This document shows, in pieces, positions 1-7,009 of a DNA stretch of 9,260 bases. The stretch is taken from assembly GCA_025464795.1 (NCBI GenBank), contig JAODNB010000377.1:1-9260 (forward strand), in the 5' to 3' direction. The first letter of the stretch is position 1. Every line of letters begins with the position of its first letter. This stretch comes from Frankiales bacterium (GTDB taxonomy: Bacteria; Actinomycetota; Actinomycetes; Mycobacteriales; SCTD01). Under the pieces are notes generated by a model. The model did not search any database. It worked only from the letters and a program-made list of their open reading frames with translations, and had not been told where the DNA came from. The position numbers were made by a program, and so were the translations under genes.

Positions 1-454
1 ACGGGCTGCCGATCTCCTCGTCAGGTGTCAGCAGGTAGGTGATCCGGCCGAACGGGGTGCCCGTCGCCTTCAGCGCCGCGACGGCGTTCACGCCGGTGAG
101 GACGCCGGCCTTGCAGTCCGTGACCCCAGGGCCGAACGCCGTCGTGCCCTCGACCCGGAACGGCCTGGCCGCCGCGGTCCCCGTGTCGAAGACCGTGTCG
201 AGGTGACCCATGAGCACCACGTGGCTGCCCCCGCCACCGTGGGTGGTCGCGACGAGGGTGTCGCCGTAGGTGGCGTGCGGCAGCCGTTGGACAGCCCAGC
301 CGTCGCTCTCGAGCCTGGCTGCCACGATCCGGCCGGCCGTGTCGACGCCGGCCTTGTCATGCGACCCGCAGTCGAGGTCCACGAGCTCCTGCAGGTCGGT
401 CAGGAACAGCGGACGGCGGGCTTCGACGGCGTGCTGCAGCTGCGTGAGGTCCAC
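1..454 (-). CDS. M20-family metallopeptidase, N-terminal part (truncated by window edge)
   Basis: Reading from the GTG at 454 down to base 1 gives 151 codons without a stop; the C-terminal part lies outside the window. Seen: GHLDTVF (His84, Asp86) is the first metal-binding motif of M20 peptidases, GVTDCKAG supplies the bridging Asp113, and TPDEEIGS at the window edge carries the general-base/metal Glu pair (146/147). The early VDLDCGSHDKAGVD segment resembles carboxypeptidase G2/glutamate carboxypeptidase-like members. These are cytosolic or secreted two-zinc exopeptidases acting on N-acyl amino acids or dipeptides; no signal peptide is visible here. The start is imposed by an in-frame TAG just upstream. 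A GGAGG (complement of 471-475) sits 16 nt before it, too far for a normal ribosome site, so initiation is uncertain. The gene is divergent from the CphA-like ligase gene, 25 bp away. Its substrate is unknown; hydrolysis of cyanophycin-derived dipeptides is inference from context. Confidence 0.88.
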   Translation of the reverse strand, partial: MDLTQLQHAVEARRPLFLTDLQELVDLDCGSHDKAGVDTAGRIVAARLESDGWAVQRLPHATYGDTLVATTHGGGGSHVVLMGHLDTVFDTGTAAARPFRVEGTTAFGPGVTDCKAGVLTGVNAVAALKATGTPFGRITYLLTPDEEIGSP

Positions 455-479
455 ACCTGCACGCTAGTAGCCTCCGGCT
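455..479. promoter_or_regulatory. 25-bp divergent intergenic gap
   Basis: This is the only non-coding DNA between the start of the M20 peptidase gene and the start of the CphA-like ligase gene. It is too short for two complete promoters, so -35 regions must lie inside the opposite coding sequences. On the plus strand TAGTAG at 465-470 lies 9 bp before the GTG at 480, a position that would suit a -10 box for a leaderless transcript, but it lacks the conserved final T. No clear operator is visible. Confidence 0.3.
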
Positions 480-2126
480 GTGCCGCACCGCCCGACCGAC
501 GCACCGGCTGTGCTGCGCGAGCTGCGCCTGCTCGACGGGCCGAACCTGTACTTCCCTCGCGCAGCCTGCAAGGTCGTGCTCGACCTCCACGAGCTGCTCG
601 AGCTCCCCGCGGACGCCTTCGTCGCTCGAGCCTCCGCATGGGGGACCGTCGGCACGCCAGGCGGGGCGGGTACGGAGATCCGTGCTCGCGTGCTGGCTCG
701 GCTGCTGATCGGACTCACCCGTCGGTTGGCGGCCACCGCAGGGGTGGGGCGACTCGCGGTCCGCAGTCGCCCAGGGCCCGAGGCCGGAGAGCTCACCGTC
801 GCCTTCCCGTGGCGTCGTCGTGAGCTCGCCCGAGCCCTCGGCGTGGCGCTGGCCGTGACACTCGAGGGCGGCACGGCCTCGCTCGAAGGAGTGGAGCCCG
901 GACCAGCCCCCGTGACGCCGCGGCCGACCATCCCGGTGGTCGCGGTCACGGGCACCAACGGCAAGACCACCACCACGCGGCTGATCGCCCACATGTCGCG
1001 GTGCGCCGGCAACGTGACCGGGTGGTCCAGCACTGATGGGGTCTTCATCGACGGCGTCGCCGTCGAGACCGGCGACTGGAGCGGGTACGGAGGCGCCGGG
1101 CGGGTCCTGTCCGACCCCACGGTGCAGCTCGCCGTTCTCGAGACCGCCCGCGGCGGGCTGCTGCTCCGCGGCGCAGGTGCGCTCTTCAACGACGTCTCGG
1201 TCGTCACCAACGTGGGCGCGGATCACCTTGGTATGCAGGGGATCTACACGATCGACGACCTCGCCGAGGTGAAGGGCGTCGTACCCCGCCTGACGCGCGA
1301 GGGCGGCTGGGCCGTCCTCAACGCACAGGACCCGCGGGTGCTCGCGATGCGCTCCACGACGAAGGGCCGGCCGTGGGTGTTCTCCCTCGACGCGTCCGCC
1401 CCCGGCGTACGGACGGCGCTCGGCGAGCACGGCCGCGTGACCACCGTCCTCGACGAGCAGATCACGCTCCTGCTGGAAGACGGACAGGTGGACCCGCTGA
1501 TCGCCCTGGTCGACGTCCCGATGACGCTCTCGGGGCTGTCGCGGCACGACGTGGCCAACGCCCTCGCCGCGGTGTCCGCTGGACTCGCGATCGGACTGCC
1601 GCGGGAAGCGGTCCTGGAGGGCCTGCGGACCTTCACCTCCGAGCAGAACCCGGGTCGCATGAACCTCTGGGTCGTCGGCGGGGCCGTCGTGGCGCTCGAC
1701 CTCGCGCACAACGAGGACGGGCTCACCGCGCTGCTGTCCGTCGTCCAGGGGATGCGTCTCCCGGGGGGCCGGGTCGTCACGGTGCTGGGCGCGGCAGGTG
1801 ACCGCATGGACGAGCAGCTGCGCGAGCTCGGCCACCTGGCACGCCACGGGTCGGACGACGTCGTCATCGCGCAGAAGGACGCCTACCTGCGCGACCGCTC
1901 GCCGGAGGAGATGGTGGCCCTGCTCCGGTCGGGGGCTGGAGACGTTCCGGCGTACGACGACGAGGTCACGGCTCTGCGCGCTGCCCTGATCGGTCGCAAG
2001 CCCGAGGACGTCGTCGCCCTGATGTGCCACCAGGACCGGGCGGGTTGCGAGCGGGTGCTGACCGCTTCCGGTGGTGTGCGCATGACGGCAGAGCAGGTCC
2101 GAGCGAGGGTCCTCGCCGCCTCGTAG
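480..2126 (+). CDS. CphA-like Mur ligase lacking the ATP-grasp domain
   Basis: This 548-residue protein starts at GTG and ends at TAG. Residues ~11-130 align by eye with the N-domain of CphA (DGPNLYFPRA against RGPNYWSYAP of the neighbouring CphA). The next ~20 residues are a linker, and a Mur-ligase centre and C-domain follow directly: P-loop VTGTNGKTTTT with Lys162, ETARGGLL at 221-228, TNVGADHLG at 243-251, a candidate carbamylated Lys265, NPGRMN at 390-395 and DLAHNEDG at 407-414. The roughly 320-residue ATP-grasp domain that lies between these parts in CphA is absent. Mur ligases form amide bonds through an acyl-phosphate using ATP. In CphA this domain attaches Arg to the Asp side chain, so a related side-chain ligation is the best guess; the substrate is unknown. 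There is no Shine-Dalgarno sequence before the GTG, so a leaderless transcript is possible. MurT-like or CapB-like roles fit less well. Confidence 0.9.
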   Translation: MPHRPTDAPAVLRELRLLDGPNLYFPRAACKVVLDLHELLELPADAFVARASAWGTVGTPGGAGTEIRARVLARLLIGLTRRLAATAGVGRLAVRSRPGPEAGELTVAFPWRRRELARALGVALAVTLEGGTASLEGVEPGPAPVTPRPTIPVVAVTGTNGKTTTTRLIAHMSRCAGNVTGWSSTDGVFIDGVAVETGDWSGYGGAGRVLSDPTVQLAVLETARGGLLLRGAGALFNDVSVVTNVGADHLGMQGIYTIDDLAEVKGVVPRLTREGGWAVLNAQDPRVLAMRSTTKGRPWVFSLDASAPGVRTALGEHGRVTTVLDEQITLLLEDGQVDPLIALVDVPMTLSGLSRHDVANALAAVSAGLAIGLPREAVLEGLRTFTSEQNPGRMNLWVVGGAVVALDLAHNEDGLTALLSVVQGMRLPGGRVVTVLGAAGDRMDEQLRELGHLARHGSDDVVIAQKDAYLRDRSPEEMVALLRSGAGDVPAYDDEVTALRAALIGRKPEDVVALMCHQDRAGCERVLTASGGVRMTAEQVRARVLAAS

Positions 2127-2154
2127 GCCGCGCCGGTCAGCGGGAGGCGAGGGC
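2109..2154. terminator. Possible hairpin at convergent gene ends
   Basis: CCTCGCC at 2111-2117 is complementary to GGCGAGG at 2146-2152, and the stem can extend outward by a G-T and a G-C pair to 2109/2154. The loop of about 28 nt holds both stop codons of the convergent genes (stop ending at 2126 and stop at 2137-2139). There is no T-tract on either side, so a classical intrinsic terminator is not shown. A GC-rich bidirectional stop structure is only a possibility. Confidence 0.2.
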
Positions 2155-2772
2155 GGTCTTGGCCGTCGGGGAGACCTCGACGTCCTCCTTGCGCGGGTTG
2201 GTGCCGAGGACCCGGTCGCCGAACCGGGTGGCGACCCCGAGCCAGTACTTCTCGTTCCGGTAGTGGTGCAGCCGGTGCGCGCGGTGCAGCCGTCGGTACA
2301 GCGCGGAACGCGGCGCGTAGTCGGTGTGGATGAGGAAGTGCACCCACTCGTAGGTGAGGGTCAGCGTGACGATCGTGAGGACGGCGGTGAGCGCCGACGG
2401 GGTGCGGAACCCCAGCAGGATCAGGGCGTTCAGGGGCAGTGCGCCGAGGATGACCGCCGGGTGGATGAACTGGAAGCGAAGGTCGCGCGGTTCCGCGTGG
2501 TGACGACGGTGGCTGTAGCCGGCGAGCCGGTCACGGCGGCTGCCGTCGGCGGGGCAGTGCAGGATGAAGACGTGGATCAGCCACTCGCTGAACGGGTTGA
2601 ACGCGACCAGGGCAGCGACCACGAGGGCGTCCGCCACGGACCAGGTCGGCCACAGCAGGCGGGCGGTCAGCAGGAGCACCAGCTCCCCGACGAGCAGCTG
2701 CGGGCTCCGGTGCGTTCCGAACTCCCGGGCAGCCCCGGAGAGCGTCGTGAGGGTGCACGTGACGGCAGGCAC
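2137..2772 (-). CDS. Sterol desaturase / fatty acid hydroxylase superfamily membrane protein
   Basis: The 211-residue protein starts at GTG 2772; an in-frame stop upstream and no other ATG, GTG or TTG between them support that start. Seen: the eight-histidine pattern of membrane di-iron oxygenases, with His67 and His72 (IHVFILH), HRRHH at 88-92, His145 and His149 (EWVHFLIH), and HRAHRLHH at 163-170. Hydrophobic stretches at ~27-42, 47-70, 103-122 and 125-150 would hold four membrane spans with the histidines on one face. Members hydroxylate or desaturate lipids, sterols or carotenoids using O2. The length is short but normal for bacterial single-domain members, and the substrate cannot be told. 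The gene ends 10 bp from the convergent ligase gene and starts 109 bp downstream of the cphA stop on the same strand, so it may be read through from the cph operon or have its own promoter. No link to cyanophycin is known to me. Confidence 0.88.
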   Translation of the reverse strand: MPAVTCTLTTLSGAAREFGTHRSPQLLVGELVLLLTARLLWPTWSVADALVVAALVAFNPFSEWLIHVFILHCPADGSRRDRLAGYSHRRHHAEPRDLRFQFIHPAVILGALPLNALILLGFRTPSALTAVLTIVTLTLTYEWVHFLIHTDYAPRSALYRRLHRAHRLHHYRNEKYWLGVATRFGDRVLGTNPRKEDVEVSPTAKTALASR

Positions 2773-2881
2773 GAGCCGGACGGTACGGGACGGCAGCCGA
2801 ACCGCGCCAGGCTCGTCGCGACGTGGGCCGGCCAGACATCGGAAGCCTGTACGGCCTCCAGGACGTCAGGAACTCCATCAA
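2773..2881 (-). promoter_or_regulatory. Intergenic gap between cphA and the hydroxylase gene; weak promoter candidate
   Basis: On the minus strand TACCGT (complement of 2780-2785) fits the TANNNT pattern of actinobacterial -10 boxes and ends 7 nt before the GTG at 2772, which would place transcription start at or next to the start codon (leaderless). No convincing -35 is visible at 17-18 bp, and no Shine-Dalgarno precedes the GTG. A perfect 10-bp palindrome, CGTCGCGACG, lies at 2814-2823. I see no clear intrinsic terminator for cphA in this gap. Confidence 0.25.
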
Positions 2882-5641
2882 TCAGTCGAACGGGAGGGCG
2901 GACTGGAGGTCGGGGTCGCCCGTCGTGGTGTCGGCGCGGGTCCCGGCCTGGGCTCGCTGCGAGCGGGCCTGGATCTCCGACCAGACAGCGGTGTGGCTGT
3001 CGACGCAGATGACCACCAGGTCACCGGGGCCTGCCAGGTCCAGAGCCCGTCGTGTCGCGTCGATCTCGTCGTGCACCTGCTCGATGACGCCGCACCGGGC
3101 ACCCGCTGCCATGGCGGTGCGCCCGCCCTCCTCGATGAGGGCCGCACCCTCTCCGTGATCTCGACCGCGCAGGCGCTTGTCCTCGCGGATGACCATGACG
3201 TCGAAGTGAGCCGCAGACACCTCGCCGAGCTCACGCATGTCCTCGTCGCGACGGTCACCTGCGGTCGCGATGACGCCGATGCGTCGGTGCCGCATGAGGT
3301 CGTCGGTCGGCGTGTCGCTGAGCTTCTCGACGAAGTCACCGAGCAGGCGCATCCCGGCCGCGTTGTGGCAGTAGTCCACGACCACGGTGACACCGTCGAT
3401 CTCGGTGACGTTGAGACGGCCGGGCGCCAGGTAGTAGGAGGTGGTGAAGGTCCGCAGGCCCTGCCGGATGTCGTGCATCGACGCACCTGCGGCGAACGCA
3501 GCAGCCGCAGCCGCCATGGCGTTCTGGACGTTCATGATGGCCTTGCCGCCGAAGGTCGCCGGGAGCAGGTGGGTCCAGGCGAGCTGCATGGAGCGGCGAC
3601 CGTGCTTGATGAGGATCATGTCGCCGAGGTCGCTGCGCTCGAGCACCACAGCCCTTCCGCCGTGGCGGCAGTGGTCGTCGACGCGCTTCCACTGGGGGGT
3701 GCCGGGTTGCGACATCGTGAACCACACGATCTCGCCGCTGCAGGCCCGCGACATCTTCGCGACAAGCGGGTCATCGGCGTTCAGCACGGCGAAGCCGTCG
3801 CGCGGCACCGCCTCGACGACGACCTGCTTGACCGCCGCCAGCTGCTCGACGGTCTCGATCCCGCCGAGCCCGAGGTGGTCGGCGGCCACGTTCAGGACCA
3901 CGCCGACGTCGTTGCGCTGGTAGCCCAGCCCCTCGCGGAGCAGGCCCCCACGTGCCACCTCGAAGACCGCGAAGTCGACCCGAGGGTTCTGAAGCACCAT
4001 CCGCGCACTCTTGGGGCCGGAGGCGTCCGCGCGGATCACGAGCCGCTCGTCGATGACGATGCCGTCCGTCGAGGTCATGCCGACCTTGCGGCCGAGGCCC
4101 TTGAAGATGTGGGAGACCATCCGCGAGGTGGTGGTCTTCCCGTTGGTGCCGGTGATGGCGATGATCGGGATGCGGGAGGGCGCCCCCGGTGGGAAGAGCA
4201 GGTCGACGACGGGCTTGGCGACGTACTGCGGCTCGCCGACCGTCGGGTGGGTGTGCATCCGGAAGCCGGGAGCCGCGTTGACCTCCACGATCCCGCCGCC
4301 GACCTCTCGCACGGGATCGGTGATGTCGACCGCCATGAAGTCGATGCCGGCGACGTCCAGGCCCACGACGCGCGCGGCCTCCTCCGCGATCTCGACGTTG
4401 TCCGGGTGCGCCTCCATCGTCCGGTCGATCGAGATGCCGCCCGTCGACATGTTGGCGGTCAGCGTGAGCTTGACCGAGACGTCGGGCTCGAGCACGGAGG
4501 AGCGCGAGAACCCCTGTGCAGCAAGGAGGTCGTCAGCGGCCTCGTCCAGGGTGATGCGGGTGAGGACCTTCTCGTGACCGACCCCGCGACGTGGGTCGCT
4601 GTTCACGATGTCGACCAGCTCCGCGACGGTGTGCGTGCCGTCCCCGATGACGTGGGCCGGTACGCGCTCGGCCACGGCGACCATCTTGCCGCCCACCACG
4701 AGGAACCGGTAGTCGCTGCCCACCAGGTAGGACTCGACGATGACCCAGCCGCGCCGTGACTCCTCCTTGGCGACGTCGAACGCCTTCGTCACCGCGGCAT
4801 CGTCCCGCAGGTCGAGCCCGACACCGCGACCGTGGTTGCCGTCAGCCGGCTTGAGGACGACCGGGAAGCCGATGCGGTGAGCCACCTCGAGCGCGCCCTC
4901 GAGGGAACGAACAGCCTTCGACTGCGGGACCGGGAGGCCGGCGGCGGAGAGCAGCTGGAGCGTCATCTCCTTGTCGCTCGCGATGTCGACCGCGAGCGAG
5001 CTCGTCTGGGAGGTCATCGTCGCGCGGATCCGCTTGGCGTGGACGCCCTGCCCGAGCTGCACGAGCGAGCCGCTGTTGAGCCGCATCCATGGGATGTCGC
5101 GGGCGGTCGCCTCGTCGACCAGGGACTGGGTCGAGGGCCCGAAGGCCGCTCGTTGAGCGAGCAGCAGCAGGCGCTCGATCTCGTCGGCGGGGTCGAAGCC
5201 CTCTTCCGCCTGCACGAAGTGGTTCACCAGCCTCACGGCCAGCTTTCCGGCCGCGACCCCGACCGTCTCGTCGGCGTACGCGTAGATGACGTCGTACACG
5301 CCGGGTCTGCCTGCCGTGCCGCGGGTCTTGCCGCGCGACACCTCGGCGCCGGTGCGACGCTGCAGCTCCAGCGCCACGTGCTCGGCAACGTGCCCGAGCC
5401 AGGTGCCCTCCTCGAGGCGCTCCGCGAAGCCCCCTGCCTTGCGCCGCGAGCAGGAGTGCTCACCGACTCCGGGGAGCAGCGCGAGCAGCGCCTCGGTGAA
5501 GCCGGGCAGCGCGTCCGTCGGGAACTCCTCGAGGACGCCGAGGTCGACCTGGAGGTGGACGGCCGGTGCGTACGACCAGTAGTTGGGTCCCCGGTAGACG
5601 CGGGTCGACAGGATCGTGAGGTCAGGGCGGGGTTCCGGCAC
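2882..5641 (-). CDS. cphA: Cyanophycin synthetase
   Basis: The 919-residue protein starts at GTG 5641, preceded by GAGGAG with 5-nt spacing; the reading frame stays open far upstream, but only as an out-of-frame shadow of cphB. It makes cyanophycin from ATP, Asp and Arg in the cytosol. Seen, in order: N-domain 1-~160 with RGPNYWSYAP (17-26), SRRKAGGF (65-72) and the metal-site-like H84xxE87H88; ATP-grasp domain ~165-485 with SDKEMT (222-227), KPADGNHGRG (264-273), and Glu453/Asn455 in EVNAAPGF; Mur-like domain ~490-890 with P-loop TGTNGKTTT (Lys502), ARGGLLREG (563-571), LNVAADHLG (583-591), candidate carbamylated Lys605, and APGRLN (739-744). Family members are about 870-900 residues, so this one has only a short extra C-terminal tail. 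It follows cphB with a 2-bp gap, implying coupled translation. The full set of synthetase motifs makes the call firm. Confidence 0.97.
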   Translation of the reverse strand: MPEPRPDLTILSTRVYRGPNYWSYAPAVHLQVDLGVLEEFPTDALPGFTEALLALLPGVGEHSCSRRKAGGFAERLEEGTWLGHVAEHVALELQRRTGAEVSRGKTRGTAGRPGVYDVIYAYADETVGVAAGKLAVRLVNHFVQAEEGFDPADEIERLLLLAQRAAFGPSTQSLVDEATARDIPWMRLNSGSLVQLGQGVHAKRIRATMTSQTSSLAVDIASDKEMTLQLLSAAGLPVPQSKAVRSLEGALEVAHRIGFPVVLKPADGNHGRGVGLDLRDDAAVTKAFDVAKEESRRGWVIVESYLVGSDYRFLVVGGKMVAVAERVPAHVIGDGTHTVAELVDIVNSDPRRGVGHEKVLTRITLDEAADDLLAAQGFSRSSVLEPDVSVKLTLTANMSTGGISIDRTMEAHPDNVEIAEEAARVVGLDVAGIDFMAVDITDPVREVGGGIVEVNAAPGFRMHTHPTVGEPQYVAKPVVDLLFPPGAPSRIPIIAITGTNGKTTTSRMVSHIFKGLGRKVGMTSTDGIVIDERLVIRADASGPKSARMVLQNPRVDFAVFEVARGGLLREGLGYQRNDVGVVLNVAADHLGLGGIETVEQLAAVKQVVVEAVPRDGFAVLNADDPLVAKMSRACSGEIVWFTMSQPGTPQWKRVDDHCRHGGRAVVLERSDLGDMILIKHGRRSMQLAWTHLLPATFGGKAIMNVQNAMAAAAAAFAAGASMHDIRQGLRTFTTSYYLAPGRLNVTEIDGVTVVVDYCHNAAGMRLLGDFVEKLSDTPTDDLMRHRRIGVIATAGDRRDEDMRELGEVSAAHFDVMVIREDKRLRGRDHGEGAALIEEGGRTAMAAGARCGVIEQVHDEIDATRRALDLAGPGDLVVICVDSHTAVWSEIQARSQRAQAGTRADTTTGDPDLQSALPFD

Positions 5642-5643
5642 GA

Positions 5644-6549
5644 CTACTCCTCGGAGGGCTTCGGACGGGCGTGCCCGGTGGCGCCCTCGGCGGCGATGAG
5701 CCTCTCGAGCTTGCCTCGCGGGCGAGGCTCGCGAAGGTCGTCGAGGTGGCCGCCGACCCCCGGCAGCAGGGTGCGGGCCGCCAGGTCGAAGCGGGACCCT
5801 GCCGGCAGCGAGTGCAGCACCACGCCGGAGGCGAGCAGCGGAGCCGAGCCGAGGGCGGTGTCGACGTTGCTGGTCATCGCGTTCCCGTCGAACAGCGTGA
5901 CCGACCCCCGGCCGACGACCTCGAGCAGGTGCCCCTGGGTGACCACCGCAGCGGTGTCCTCGTCCACCCCCATGCCGAGCAGGTGGGGGGCGTGCGAGAT
6001 GAGGGTGAGCAGGCGGCCGTACCGGTTGCGCTGGTCGAAGTGCTGGTCGATGACGAGGCCCGGGAGCAGCCCGAGGCCTGCCGACATCTGGGCGCCGCGC
6101 ATCTTGGGCGTCGTCCCAGGAGGGCCGAAGGCGATCATGTGCTCGCTCTGCACCGAGGCCCCCGCTGACGTGCCACCCACCACTGCGCCGCGGGCGTGGG
6201 CAGCTCTGATGGCCCCTCCGAAGGGGGTGCCCGTCACGACCCCGGACAGGGTGGACTGGTTGCCGCCGGTCATGAAGATGCCCGTGACGTCGCGAAGCTG
6301 CGCGACCAGGGACGGCTCCGCGGCGTCGGCACGGGTGTGCGGCCGGGGTGCTACGACGTCGGTCACCCCGAGCTTGCCGAAGGCCTCCCGGTAGGCGTCG
6401 ACGATCTCCTCGCCGAGCGAGGACGCCGTGGCGATGACGGCGACCTTCGCCGCCGCCCCACCCGCGAGCTTGGCGAACCGGGCGAGCACCTGCCGGGGTC
6501 CGGTCTTGTCCTCGGCTCCGCCGATGACCATCAACGGCCCGCTCGTCAT
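5644..6549 (-). CDS. cphB: Cyanophycinase (S51 serine peptidase)
   Basis: The 301-residue protein starts at ATG 6549 and stops with TAG at 5644-5646. It degrades cyanophycin exolytically to beta-Asp-Arg dipeptides in the cytosol. Seen: VIGGAEDK near the N terminus, FMTGGNQ (92-98) forming the typical oxyanion/substrate loop, GGTSAGAS with nucleophile Ser128, DQHFDQRNR with His170, and GVDEDTA with Glu197. From memory, the Synechocystis enzyme uses Ser132, His174 and Glu201; all three match here with a constant offset of four residues. The length is slightly above the ~270-residue cyanobacterial enzyme because of a charged C-terminal tail. The gene lies 9 bp after the SRPBCC gene, whose stop codon is embedded in the GGGTAGGG ribosome-site region, and 2 bp before cphA. 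Degradation and synthesis genes therefore share one transcript. There is no signal peptide, as expected for the intracellular form. Confidence 0.96.
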   Translation of the reverse strand: MTSGPLMVIGGAEDKTGPRQVLARFAKLAGGAAAKVAVIATASSLGEEIVDAYREAFGKLGVTDVVAPRPHTRADAAEPSLVAQLRDVTGIFMTGGNQSTLSGVVTGTPFGGAIRAAHARGAVVGGTSAGASVQSEHMIAFGPPGTTPKMRGAQMSAGLGLLPGLVIDQHFDQRNRYGRLLTLISHAPHLLGMGVDEDTAAVVTQGHLLEVVGRGSVTLFDGNAMTSNVDTALGSAPLLASGVVLHSLPAGSRFDLAARTLLPGVGGHLDDLREPRPRGKLERLIAAEGATGHARPKPSEE

Positions 6550-6558
6550 CCGGCGACC

Positions 6559-7008
6559 CTACCCACGCGCCTCCGCGCGCTCGGCCGCATCGGCGAGCTT
6601 CGCTGTGAACCCGGTCACCAGCCGGTGAAGGAACCAGCGCAGGACCGGGCCGGTACCGCGGACGTTGGGAGTGAAGCTCCCCTGCCAGACGATCCGGGTG
6701 CCCCCGTCGGGGAGAGCGGTCAGGTCGACCTCGGCGCGGTAGTCCCGGTAGGGCGACGGTGAGGCCACGACGTAGGCGAGGTGCTCGTCCGGGACGTGCT
6801 CGACGACCCGCTCCAGGCTCACCAGCGGGCCGATGCCGAGCTTGCGCACTGCCCCGACACTTCCGGGAGGGTCCCCGGGCACCGCCCAGCTCGACTGAGG
6901 TACGAAGAACCCGGCCCACTCCGACCACCGGCTGCCGTCCTCCAGAAGCGCGAAGACCACCTGCGGGGGAGCGCTGCAGGTGGTCTCGGCGACGAAGTGC
7001 TGCTTCAG
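6559..7008 (-). CDS. SRPBCC-fold protein (polyketide cyclase/dehydrase-like), possible CTG start
   Basis: The first canonical start (GTG at 6960) gives 133 residues but cuts off the first beta strand. The 16 codons upstream in the same frame encode a typical SRPBCC opening (KQHFVAETTCSAPPQ followed by VVFALLEDGSRWSEWAG), so translation probably begins earlier. The only plausible codon is CTG at 7008, 1 bp after the preceding gene's stop, giving 149 residues, the normal family size. No ATG, GTG or TTG is found further up in this frame before it runs into the upstream gene. The rest fits the helix-grip fold: Trp-rich helix, central sheet with EVDLTALPDGGTRIVW, and a C-terminal amphipathic helix from ~110. 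Such proteins bind lipids or other hydrophobic ligands or stabilise complexes; the ligand is unknown. It is in an operon between the membrane protein and cphB. Confidence 0.78.
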   Translation of the reverse strand: MKQHFVAETTCSAPPQVVFALLEDGSRWSEWAGFFVPQSSWAVPGDPPGSVGAVRKLGIGPLVSLERVVEHVPDEHLAYVVASPSPYRDYRAEVDLTALPDGGTRIVWQGSFTPNVRGTGPVLRWFLHRLVTGFTAKLADAAERAEARG

Positions 7009-7009
7009 T

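Noticed and set aside
357..2030. Long minus-strand open frame (557 codons) opposite the CphA-like ligase
   Set aside because: The plus-strand frame has clear Mur-ligase motifs along its length; the opposite frame gives a low-complexity Arg/Gly/Asp/His-rich translation with no recognisable domain, as is common in high-GC DNA.
2814..2823. Perfect 10-bp palindrome CGTCGCGACG between cphA and the hydroxylase gene
   Set aside because: Short GC-rich palindromes are frequent at this base composition, it is a single copy, and it is not placed on a convincing promoter.
2773..2881. Search for an intrinsic terminator after cphA
   Set aside because: Only weak, bulged GC-rich stems without a T-tract are visible, so no terminator is called.
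2564..4759. 731-codon plus-strand open frame opposite the hydroxylase and cphA
   Set aside because: It runs antisense across two well-supported genes and has no domain; it is an effect of codon bias in high-GC sequence.
4832..6394. 520-codon plus-strand open frame opposite cphA and cphB
   Set aside because: It is antisense to two genes with complete catalytic motifs, and its translation is low-complexity.
5642..6928. Upstream extension of the cphA frame, making a 1348-codon open frame
   Set aside because: This stretch overlaps cphB and the SRPBCC gene out of frame and shows no domain. The GTG at 5641 has a good ribosome site and gives the normal CphA N terminus, so no fusion is inferred.
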